Translations under genes and position numbers: made by a program | NCBI GenBank assembly: GCA_937975525.1 | Contig: CALJUJ010000702.1 | Coordinates: forward strand, 1 to 5,739 | DNA length: 5,739 nucleotides | Source: an uncultured bacterium | GTDB taxonomy: Bacteria; Desulfobacterota; Binatia; HRBIN30 | Direction: 5' to 3' | In this document: one piece after another, positions 1 to 5,737 of the stretch | How the letters are laid out: each line of letters begins with the position of its first letter | Position numbering within the stretch: position 1 is the stretch's first letter | The notes under the pieces: model-generated | Database searches by the model: none | What the model was told of the DNA's origin: nothing | Seen by the model: the letters and a program-made list of their open reading frames with translations, nothing else

Positions 1-232
1 CGGCGCCGCGGGGAACGAAGGCGACGCCGCGCTCGTGCAGGAGCCGGCAGACGGCCGCGACCTCGGCCGTCGAGGCCGGCAGCACGACCAGCGCCGGGGC
101 GGCCTTGTCGAGGGTATAGCCATCGCACTCGTAGACACGCAGCTCCCCTGGCCGGCGCAGCACGGCGTCCTGCCCGACGATCGCTGCAAGCGCATCGGCG
201 AGGTCGTCGGCAACGGAGTGAAGGAGGGACAT
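1..232 (-). CDS. glcD: Glycolate oxidase GlcD-type FAD-linked oxidoreductase, N-terminal part (runs off left edge)
   Basis: Reading the minus strand from the ATG at 232-230 gives 77 uninterrupted codons up to the window edge. The protein starts MSLLHSVADDLADALAAIVG. It contains LRVYECDGYTL (residues 31-41), closely matching the YECDG segment I recall from E. coli GlcD. Next come VVLPASTAEVAAVCRLLHERG (49-69) and VAFVPRGA (70-77), the start of the PRGAGTGLSGG FAD-pyrophosphate loop of FAD_binding_4 (PCMH-type) oxidases. In GlcD this subunit carries FAD and oxidises glycolate to glyoxylate with GlcE and GlcF at the membrane. Only about a sixth of the usual length of roughly 470-500 residues is visible, so a D-lactate or other 2-hydroxyacid dehydrogenase of the same family cannot be excluded. 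No clear Shine-Dalgarno precedes the ATG. It is transcribed divergently from the exported-protein gene at 497. The family call is firm; the exact substrate is inferred. Confidence 0.85.
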   Translation of the reverse strand, partial: MSLLHSVADDLADALAAIVGQDAVLRRPGELRVYECDGYTLDKAAPALVVLPASTAEVAAVCRLLHERGVAFVPRGA

Positions 233-310
233 GACGGCACGGATACTAGACGAACCGCGACGAAGGGCGGAAGCCACAGCGGAAGCGTCCCTGTGCGCCG
301 AGCCGCGCTG

Positions 311-368
311 CTTGGCCATTGGGAGTTGGGAGTTGGAGCTTGCTTGTATCTTGTACCTCGAGGATTCG
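311..368 (+). repeat. Solo left half-arm of the dispersed palindromic repeat (copy 0)
   Basis: These 58 bases match the left arm of the repeats at 4108-4158, 5494-5551 and 5680-5737. All begin CTTGG, continue through GGGAGTT/GGAG, then CTTGTTTGTATCTTGTACC (with small changes), and end near GGATTCG. This copy has two tandem GGGAGTT units, at 321-327 and 328-334. After 368 the sequence diverges at once: the central palindrome and right arm found in copies A and B are missing. It lies in the divergent gap between the GlcD-type gene and the exported-protein gene. It may be a truncated element or an arm left by recombination. Confidence 0.8.
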
Positions 369-496
369 CCCCGCCGCCGACCGGCGCATCCATGCTCGGA
401 ATGCGCGGGCGACCGAACCGCTCGACCCAGACGAAGGCGCCATCTGCCGGCGAGACGGCCTTGACGTGGAGCAACGATCACTCTAGGGAATGTTCT

Positions 497-1270
497 ATGG
501 GATCACTCGGGGTACGTCGCTGGAGCCGCGCCGTCGGCCTCCTCCTCGCCGTCCCCACACTCGCCAGCGCTACACCGCCTACGCAGCCCGAAAAGGCGTG
601 TGCCGACTTCGTGATTCTCAGGCACAGCGCGACACGCACCGGCGAGCTGAGAGTGTGCCGAAGCGGCGAGGCCCAGTACTCCGAGATCGCCGGAGACCGC
701 CTGCTCGACCTACGCAAGGGCAGGATTTCCTAGACACGCGAGGCAGCTCTGAACTATTCGCTGGCCACGACGAAAAAAGCCGAGGACGCAACGCAGAGTA
801 ACACCGACGCCCAGACGAAAGCCGTCGCCACCGCCCCGTTGGATCCGGAGACGTGGAGTCTCCACGTCGAGCATCACGGCGATCGACGGGACTTCGCCAT
901 CGCGCCGAACACACTCGGCGACGACGATGACCTGGCGAGAGCCGTCGAGCAGCTGAACGACGTCCGCAACGAGCTATCCAGTCGAGGCACAGGCCACTAC
1001 GTCGTCGCCGAGGCTCTCGGACCCAAGGACCGTCGCGTACTCGATCTCAACTCGATTCCCGTGAACAGCGACGACGAGCTGTTGCACCTCGCGTCGATCC
1101 AGGAATCGGTTCGCCAAGGCGGAACCGTGGTCCGTGTCGACGAAGCCGACGTTCCCATCATCAACGCTGCGGCCGTCCCGAGCGGTCCGTTCCACGGCAG
1201 GATCTTCGTTCGAATCGAGAACACCGTATTCGACGTGCGCGTGCTCCAGCGCGTCGCCGTCGACGAATAG
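497..1270 (+). pseudogene. Exported protein of unknown family, interrupted by an in-frame amber stop
   Basis: One frame runs from the ATG at 497 to the TAG at 1268-1270 (258 codons), broken only by TAG at 731-733 (codon 79). The start is supported by AGGGAA at 485-490, six bases upstream. A Sec signal peptide follows: RR near residues 7-8, hydrophobic residues 12-22, likely cleavage after ASA at 25. The mature start has cysteines at 35 and 54. After the stop the same frame continues with TREAALNYSLATTKKAEDA, likely helical, then a mixed alpha/beta region ending VFDVRVLQRVAVDE. Coding-type codon use, with mostly G or C at the third base, holds on both sides, so I read this as a CAG-to-TAG or similar nonsense mutation, or a sequence error. 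Alternatives are a 78-residue secreted peptide followed by a separate gene from the TTG at 839. I recognise no family. It ends 64 bases before the CLCA-like gene, on the same strand, so co-transcription is plausible. Confidence 0.6.
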
Positions 1271-1322
1271 CCGAGCGGGTGCGGCCCAGGAGGGAGGGCG
1301 CTGCATCCACGAGCTCGAAATT

Positions 1323-1331
1323 GGGGGGAAG
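1323..1331 (+). promoter_or_regulatory. Purine-rich ribosome binding site that fixes the start of the CLCA-like gene
   Basis: GGGGGGAAG lies three bases before the ATG at 1335. The frame stays open upstream to 1134, but that stretch overlaps the end of the preceding gene and gives no signal peptide, whereas the ATG at 1335 begins one directly. A better AGGAGGG at 1288-1294 is about 40 bases from the ATG, with no in-frame start codon at a usable distance. Confidence 0.5.
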
Positions 1332-1334
1332 AAC

Positions 1335-3947
1335 ATGTTTCACAAACGAACCTTGCGCCTGGCGGCCATGTTCATCGCGCTGACGAGCCTGACGGCGTTG
1401 CCAGCCTCGATCGGCCACGCCGGCGAAGGCGGGCTCACGGGCGGCACGCCCATCCTGCTCGACCTGAATCTGCTGCTCAAGTTCCCGGCGAGCCACTCGA
1501 ACGTCGACGCCTACGAGCAAGGCGTTCGCGACGCCTCGGAAATCCTCTTCAACTCGACCGAGGGCCAGATGCGCATCGGCACGGTGAACACGTACGTCGA
1601 CTGCGAGGGCGTCGACGAGCGCGCCGACATCTGGGTCTTGAGCCGGCGGTGCCAGGACGCGGGCGTCTCGTGCCGCGCCAACGCAGGCGGCTACGCCATC
1701 CTGGGCGACCCGGGCAAGCACGTTACGCTCTACCACAATGAGAACACCGGCCAGCCGGACGAAACGCCGTTGGTCGTCGTCCACGAGCTCGGGCACCACA
1801 TGTTCGGGCTCGTCGACGAATATCAAAACCTGCTGCTGAAGGACGGCAAAAAGGTCGTTCGGACGAACAAGAAGGGCAAGAGCGTCTGGGTGACCTCGGA
1901 CAACTTCAACACCACGCACTTCGATCAAGCGGTTCTCGACGCGTTCCCATTCAACTCCATCCCCGCCGGGGTGTGCACCGGAACGTCCGCTCACCCGGCG
2001 AGCATCATGGAAGCCGGATCGGGCCTCAACTCGCATCGCACCGAATGGTGCACCGAGGCGACCGACGCCTCGGCGTTCAACACCGAGCACAACGCCGCCG
2101 GCGTCAATCTCGGCGACGGGTTCACGGCCATCAACGGACAGGAGTTCGGCTCCAAAGACTGGTCGGCGCGCGATGGCGAGTCGAGCTGGGAGACGATCGG
2201 CAGGATTTTGCAGAACCGACACAAGGTCGCGATCACCGTCCCCTCGACTCAGCCGGACACGAGCAATCCATCGGGCTTCGTCGATCCCACCTGGAACGTC
2301 GTAGCCTGCGATGCCCGCTCGGTGATCTCGATCGATCGCAGCGGCAGCATGAGCGGCGAGCGGCTGCGTCTCGCCAAGCTCGGCGGCCTGCTGTTCACGG
2401 ACATTGCCAAGGTGCGCACGGGAAGCGGCGGGAGCACCGTCCCCGGGGACTTCCTGGGCGTGACGTCTTTTTCCAGCAGCGCCTCCGTGAACTTCGGCAT
2501 CAGCGAGGTCGTCGACGAGACGACGCGCAACGCGGCGCGGGCAGCCATCAATGCGATCGTCGACGGCGGCAGCACGGCGATCGGAGCCGGGCTGCGCACG
2601 TCACTCAACCAGATCGCCAGCCTCGGCGACGCCTCCGGTAACGAGATCATCGTGCTGCTCTCCGACGGAATGAACAACGCCGGCGAGTCACCCGCCGCAG
2701 TCGTCAACGACCTGAAGGCGCGCGGTGTTCGTGCGTTCACGATCGGCCTCGGCGCCGGCGCGGGCACGACGACCCTGATGCAGAGCGCCGAGGGCACGAT
2801 GGGCAAGTTCTTCTTCGCAGCGAACGAAGCCAGCCTGCCGGGGATCTTCACCACGGTGTCCGCCGACGTACGCGACGGAGACCTGTTGCTATCGTCCACC
2901 GAACCCGTCGCCACGAACGACGTCGTCGAACGCACGGTCTTCGTCGACGCGTTCCAGACCGAGGTCACCTTCGTCGTCGGCTGGGACGACAACGACTTCG
3001 ACGTCCGTCTCGTCACGCCCAGCAGCGCGATCATCGATGCCACCGCCGCGGGCACCGATCCCGATGTCGACTTTCTCGAGCGGGACAACAGCGAGGTGTT
3101 CCGCGTGCGCAACCCCGAGACCGGCACATGGACCATCGAGATCACTCCGGTCACCGTGGTCGGAGACTCGATGCTCACGATTTCCACGCTCGGCACCTCG
3201 GAGGAGACCCTCCTGACGACGGGGTCCGACCAGGCCGATTACGTCTTCCCGGCACCGGCGTTGCTGCAAGCGCAGGTCGTCGCGGGGGTACCCGTCGCCG
3301 GAGTCGAGGTCGTAGCGCGCGTCACCCGACCCGACGCGTCCGTCGTCGAGGTCATGCTCTTCGACGACGGCGACATCGACAATCACGGTGACGACCTGCC
3401 GAGCGACGGGACCTACTCGAACTACTTCGCCGCCTACAACGACGACGGGATTTACTCGGTCGAGATCACGGCGACCAACACGGATGGCACCACGGCTCCG
3501 AACCCGTTGAACTTCGAACCCGGCGAATCGAACCCAGGCGAGGACGTCCCGCCGTTCGTCCGCATCTCGGTTCTGTCGATCATGGTCGAAGGCGTGCCCG
3601 AGTTCACCGTGGCCAGCCTGGCGCCGACGACCGCCGCGCCGCAGTCGACGATCGAAATCAGCGGCAGCGGTTTCTCGAGCGGGATGCCGACGGTCTTCAT
3701 CGGGGGCACACCGGCGCCCTTCGTCGAGGTCGTCGACGACGGATTGATTCGGGCGCGGGTACCCTGGATTCCTCCGGGCCCGGTCGACGTGGTCGTCGAG
3801 ATCGGCGGACTGTCGCGCACGCTCTCCGGAGAACTGACGCTCGTCGAGTACCAGGCGCCCGTGCCCACCGCCGCACCGTTGGCCCTGGCTCTCGTCGTCC
3901 TGCTGCTGGCCTTCGTGGGCTTGCGCACCCTGGCCCGGCGCGACTGA
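1335..3947 (+). CDS. CLCA-like exported metalloprotease-VWA protein with IPT/TIG domain and C-terminal sorting tail
   Basis: The 870-residue product starts with a Sec signal peptide (KRTLR, hydrophobic 9-23, likely cleavage after GHA at 29). Residues about 35-310 resemble the CLCA N-terminal zincin. The motif HELGHHMFGLVDEY (150-163) fits HExxHxxxGxxDE: zinc ligands H150 and H154, catalytic E151. ASIMEAG (222-228) and SSWETIG (283-289) also have CLCA counterparts. A VWA domain covers about 328-512 with a full metal-ion site: DRSGSM (334-339), T414 and D444 in LLSDG. A beta-sandwich (about 517-620) contains GTWTIEITP. The next domain (about 636-720) contains DDG...DLPSDGTYSNYF...DDGIYSVEI, strikingly like the CLCA pattern DDGAGAD..KNDGIYSRYF...NGRYSL. 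An IPT/TIG domain spans about 757-838. The tail VPTAAP, a hydrophobic helix (849-863) and RTLARRD resemble IPTL/PEP-CTERM sorting signals. Six cysteines (90, 106, 113, 214, 239, 325) are all in or near the zincin. Animal CLCA1 cleaves itself; self-cleavage here is inferred. It is probably anchored at, or released from, the cell surface. Confidence 0.92.
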   Translation: MFHKRTLRLAAMFIALTSLTALPASIGHAGEGGLTGGTPILLDLNLLLKFPASHSNVDAYEQGVRDASEILFNSTEGQMRIGTVNTYVDCEGVDERADIWVLSRRCQDAGVSCRANAGGYAILGDPGKHVTLYHNENTGQPDETPLVVVHELGHHMFGLVDEYQNLLLKDGKKVVRTNKKGKSVWVTSDNFNTTHFDQAVLDAFPFNSIPAGVCTGTSAHPASIMEAGSGLNSHRTEWCTEATDASAFNTEHNAAGVNLGDGFTAINGQEFGSKDWSARDGESSWETIGRILQNRHKVAITVPSTQPDTSNPSGFVDPTWNVVACDARSVISIDRSGSMSGERLRLAKLGGLLFTDIAKVRTGSGGSTVPGDFLGVTSFSSSASVNFGISEVVDETTRNAARAAINAIVDGGSTAIGAGLRTSLNQIASLGDASGNEIIVLLSDGMNNAGESPAAVVNDLKARGVRAFTIGLGAGAGTTTLMQSAEGTMGKFFFAANEASLPGIFTTVSADVRDGDLLLSSTEPVATNDVVERTVFVDAFQTEVTFVVGWDDNDFDVRLVTPSSAIIDATAAGTDPDVDFLERDNSEVFRVRNPETGTWTIEITPVTVVGDSMLTISTLGTSEETLLTTGSDQADYVFPAPALLQAQVVAGVPVAGVEVVARVTRPDASVVEVMLFDDGDIDNHGDDLPSDGTYSNYFAAYNDDGIYSVEITATNTDGTTAPNPLNFEPGESNPGEDVPPFVRISVLSIMVEGVPEFTVASLAPTTAAPQSTIEISGSGFSSGMPTVFIGGTPAPFVEVVDDGLIRARVPWIPPGPVDVVVEIGGLSRTLSGELTLVEYQAPVPTAAPLALALVVLLLAFVGLRTLARRD

Positions 3948-3970
3948 GCCCAGCGCCCACGAGCCGCGGC

Positions 3971-4017
3971 GGCAGACGACCCCGGGGCGGACCGATCTCC
4001 CCTTGGGGTCGTCTGCC
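3971..4017. terminator. Strong hairpin downstream of the CLCA-like gene, without a T-tract
   Basis: GGCAGACGACCCC (3971-3983) is perfectly complementary to GGGGTCGTCTGCC (4005-4017), a 13-bp stem. GGGG at 3984-3987 can add four pairs with CCCC at 3999-4002, leaving a two-base bulge. It begins 23 bases after the stop codon, where a terminator would sit. Neither strand has a T-run after the stem, so it may instead stabilise the 3' end of the mRNA. Confidence 0.6.
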
Positions 4018-4049
4018 TCCGGGCCGCTCGGGCCGCAGCCGCTGATAAG

Positions 4050-4270
4050 GAGATCCGGCGCGTACTCGGCGCCACGCACGGACCGCACGCTCTCCGCGCG
4101 TACGCTCCTTGGTCCTTGGGAGTTGGAGCTTGTTTGTATCTTGTACCTTGAAGATTCGTCTCAGCGTACTGCTCGGACCTCCGAACAGCCGACAAGTCTC
4201 AAGGTACAAGATACATGCAAATCAAAGCGTTCAATTTCCAATTTCCAAACTGTGATTCACTAGCGTCCGG
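4050..4270 (+). repeat. Dispersed palindromic repeat, full copy A
   Basis: This 221-bp unit matches 5436-5663. The leader 4050-4112 differs from copy B at 5 of 63 positions. The left arm (4124-4160) and right arm (4191-4225) are inverted repeats: TACCTTGA-type sequence in one is mirrored by TCAAGGTACAAGATACA in the other. Between them, 4169-4188 is an imperfect 20-base palindrome (8 of 10 pairs). The right end, with two AATTTCC units (4233-4246), mirrors the GGGAGTT units on the left. This copy has one GGGAGTT where copies 0 and B have two. The shared sequence ends at GCGTCCGG (4263-4270). No coding gene is apparent; minus-strand open frames starting inside (MYLETCRL...) recur in copy B and are repeat artefacts. 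It may be a MITE-like or REP-like non-autonomous element. Confidence 0.85.
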
Positions 4271-4457
4271 GCTCGCCGCGCTCGTTCCGCAATCGCAACA
4301 TCAACTCACCATGACCCGTCGCGACTCCACGCTTGGCCGCGCGATTTCAGCTGCCCGAGGAAGGCTCCGGCGCTGGCCGGGCGCGACTGCATGGTGGTGA
4401 CCCGACAGCGACCGTTCCGACAGGAAATCCCCTTGGTGAAATCAGCAACTCGCCGCG

Positions 4458-4477
4458 GGGCCAACCCATCTTGGCCC
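4458..4477. terminator. Weak hairpin after hicB
   Basis: GGGCCAA (4458-4464) and TTGGCCC (4471-4477) form a perfect 7-bp stem with a six-base loop. It lies about 30 bases past the hicB stop on the minus strand, but no T-tract follows. The rest of 4271-4508 shows no gene or other structure that I can support. Confidence 0.3.
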
Positions 4478-4508
4478 AACGGATGGCCTGGTGGGCTCGT
4501 CCGGTGCG

Positions 4509-4940
4509 TCATGCTGCATCGGCGTGCACGATGAGGCGTTGGCCGAGGGCGGCGAGACCCTGCTCGAGCCGTGATAGTCTCGTGTTGTGGCGCGGATCGA
4601 GCATGCGTCGGACTTCTGCTTCGCCGACATCGATTCGGCGGGCGAGCTCCGACTTGCTGATGCCGGCATCGCGCACGGCGACGGCAAGGGCGGCTTTGGC
4701 GGCCATCTGGGCCGAGAGCGGCACCGCGCGCTGGCCGCGGCGCAGACGCGACGGTGCGGGGATGTCGAGCCCCGCGGCAATTCGCTGGGCGATGGCCTCG
4801 TCCAGGGCGTCGGCGGCTTCGGCGAGCGCCTCGTCGAGGGTCGGAGCGTCGGTGGCACAGCGCTCCACGTCGGGAAAGGTGACCAGGAAACGGTCCGACT
4901 CGTCCTTGTCGATGGTGGCGGGGTAGGCGAACGATCTCAT
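4509..4940 (-). CDS. hicB: HicB-family antitoxin with C-terminal helix-turn-helix
   Basis: The 143-residue protein opens with the HicB partial RNase-H-like fold: YPATIDKDESDRFLVTFPDV (6-25), then TLDEALAEAADALDEAI (34-50), the usual strand-strand-helix order. Residues about 80-135 form a Cro/CI-type helix-turn-helix: a helix to 91, GISKSELARRIDV (93-105), then EVRRMLDPRHNTRLSRLEQGLAALG. HicB antitoxins bind and block the HicA mRNA interferase and repress their own operon through this DNA-binding domain. AGGAG (4952-4948 on the minus strand) sits seven bases before the ATG and supports the start. The gene follows the hicA remnant by 12 bases, the normal toxin-first order. HicB is complete and shows no damage although its toxin is broken, so it is now probably an orphan antitoxin or regulator. 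Confidence 0.9.
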   Translation of the reverse strand: MRSFAYPATIDKDESDRFLVTFPDVERCATDAPTLDEALAEAADALDEAIAQRIAAGLDIPAPSRLRRGQRAVPLSAQMAAKAALAVAVRDAGISKSELARRIDVGEAEVRRMLDPRHNTRLSRLEQGLAALGQRLIVHADAA

Positions 4941-4952
4941 GGGGACACTCCT

Positions 4953-5169
4953 TCAGCCGAGGTCCTCCTCGGCAAGGCCGAGGTCGCGCAGCAGGGCGCG
5001 CAGCAGGCCGGGTCCGATCTCTATTATTGCGGTCCTTGAGCACGGTGAACTATACGCCGAAGAAAACGGTGCCGTGGCTGCCTTTGCCGCGAGTTGCGAC
5101 GAAGCGAACCGCCACACCGCGCCGCTTGCCGGTCTTGCGCAAGCGGCGCAGGAACTCGGCTCCGTTCAT
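4953..5169 (-). pseudogene. hicA: HicA-family toxin, broken by a stop codon and a frameshift
   Basis: From the ATG at 5169 the minus strand reads MNGAEFLRRLRKTGKRRG..., then GKGSHGTVFFGV (28-39). This is the HicA double-stranded-RNA-binding-like fold with the catalytic histidine of the G-S-H motif at H32. TAG at 5052-5050 stops it at codon 40. The same frame continues FTVLKDRN; at about 5015-5022 one extra base (AATAATAGAG where AAGAAGGAG-like sequence is expected) shifts the frame. The new frame then gives EIGPGLLRALLRDLGLAEEDLG and a TGA at 4955-4953, the usual HicA end. Total length is 217 bases, i.e. 72 codons plus one. HicA is a small ribosome-independent mRNA endonuclease; this copy should make only an N-terminal fragment. 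No Shine-Dalgarno is visible before the ATG. A sequence error could explain one lesion, less easily both. Confidence 0.85.
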
Positions 5170-5376
5170 GACCGAAGGTTCGTACAAAAAAGCACGAAGC
5201 GCAAGCAGCTCGGGAGGGATGGAGGAGCCATCGGTTACGTCGAGCCCATCCGGACGGTTCTCCGAGAAACGATCGGCTTCCCCCAACATCGCGACGGCAA
5301 CCGGACGTCGCCGACTCCCCCTCGACGTCCGGCGCGCGGTCGCGCGTATACCGCGGTCGGCCGCGACGACGACCAT
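5170..5376 (-). other. Open stretch upstream of hicA, in frame with it; coding status unclear
   Basis: On the minus strand the hicA frame stays open upstream, with an ATG at 5376 and 69 codons before the hicA start. The part nearest hicA reads PVAVAMLGEADRFSENRPDGLDVTDGSS, then IPPELLALRAFLYEPSV, and looks protein-like. The part before it (ATARRTSRGSRRR) is rich in arginine and looks like GC-rich noise. I recognise no family. It could be the decayed tail of another small gene, a longer HicA N-terminus, or chance. No promoter or ribosome binding site stood out. Confidence 0.2.
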
Positions 5377-5435
5377 GCCCGCCGCAGCCAAGTCCGTCGA
5401 AGCCGCACGCGCCGACGATCTCGACCCACGACGGC

Positions 5436-5663
5436 GAGATCCGGCGGGCGCTCGGCGCCACGCACGGACCGCACGCTCTCCGCGCACACGCTCCTTGGTT
5501 ATTGGGAGTTGGGAGTTGGAGTTTGTTTGTGTCTCGTACCTTGAGGATTTGTCCCAGCGTACTGCTCGGACGTCCGAGCAGCCGACAAGTCTCAAGGTAC
5601 AAGGTACAAACAAATCACAATGGTCAACCTCCAAGCTTCAAACAGTGATCCCTTGGCGTCCGG
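5436..5663 (+). repeat. Dispersed palindromic repeat, full copy B
   Basis: This 228-bp unit is in the same orientation as copy A. It has the same leader (5436-5498), a left arm with two GGGAGTT units (5504-5517), and inverted arms at 5517-5553 and 5584-5620. The centre (5562-5581) is a perfect 20-bp palindrome, and the unit ends GCGTCCGG. The arms share GACAA...CTCAAGGTAC and ACAAACAAA in inverted orientation, so the strand could fold into one long hairpin. Together with copy A it brackets the hicAB remnant as direct repeats 1,386 bases apart, start to start. I see no coding function. Confidence 0.85.
5562..5581. repeat. Perfect 20-bp palindrome at the centre of copy B
   Basis: CTGCTCGGAC is followed directly by its reverse complement GTCCGAGCAG. 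The equivalent site in copy A (4169-4188) has two non-pairing positions out of ten. It could be the apex of a cruciform or a binding site for a dimeric protein. Confidence 0.85.
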
Positions 5664-5679
5664 ATCCCCGCCTCCGCTC

Positions 5680-5737
5680 CTTGGTCCTTGGGGGTTGGCG
5701 GCTGGGGCTTGTTTGTATCTGGTACCTTGCCGGTTCG
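5680..5737 (+). repeat. Start of a further repeat copy (copy C), cut by the window edge
   Basis: The sequence from CTTGGTCCTTGGG to CGGTTCG aligns without gaps to the 58-base left arm of copies 0 and B. It keeps CTTGTTTGTATC and GTACCTTG but is more diverged: the second GGGAGTT unit reads GGCGGCT. It begins 16 bases after copy B ends, so B and C are near-tandem and in the same orientation. The central palindrome and right arm, if present, lie outside the window. Confidence 0.75.

Noticed and set aside
240..280. Possible promoter for the GlcD-type gene (TAGTAT on the minus strand near 243-248)
   Set aside because: The -10-like box fits at four of six bases, and no acceptable -35 box lies at the right distance.
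461..489. Possible sigma-70 promoter before the exported-protein gene (TTGACG at 461-466)
   Set aside because: The -35-like box is good, but the -10 position (TAGGGA, 484-489) matches poorly and overlaps the ribosome binding site.
1134..1334. Upstream extension of the CLCA-like frame
   Set aside because: It overlaps the end of the preceding gene in another frame, and the ATG at 1335 has a ribosome binding site and signal peptide.
2249..4088. Long minus-strand open frames across the CLCA-like gene
   Set aside because: They lie opposite a well-supported coding region and are rich in Arg, Asp, Val and Gly, as expected of shadow frames in GC-rich DNA.
3697..4209. Minus-strand open frame starting MYLETCRL inside repeat copy A
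   Set aside because: It starts in the palindrome arm, as does a similar frame at 5602 in copy B, and runs antisense through the end of the CLCA-like gene. It is a repeat artefact.
4333..4926. Long plus-strand open frame opposite hicB
   Set aside because: It is antisense to a clear HicB gene; its composition reflects the high GC content and it has no recognisable domain.
731..5052. In-frame TAG codons in both the exported-protein gene and hicA, suggesting amber recoding
   Set aside because: The exported-protein gene appears to use TAG as its own natural stop at 1268-1270, and hicA also has a frameshift that recoding would not repair. Ordinary gene decay or sequence error fits better.
4050..5663. 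Repeats as integron attC sites around a toxin-antitoxin cassette
   Set aside because: I could not find the paired RYYYAAC/GTTRRRY core sites, no integrase is present, and the repeat is longer and more palindromic than attC sites.
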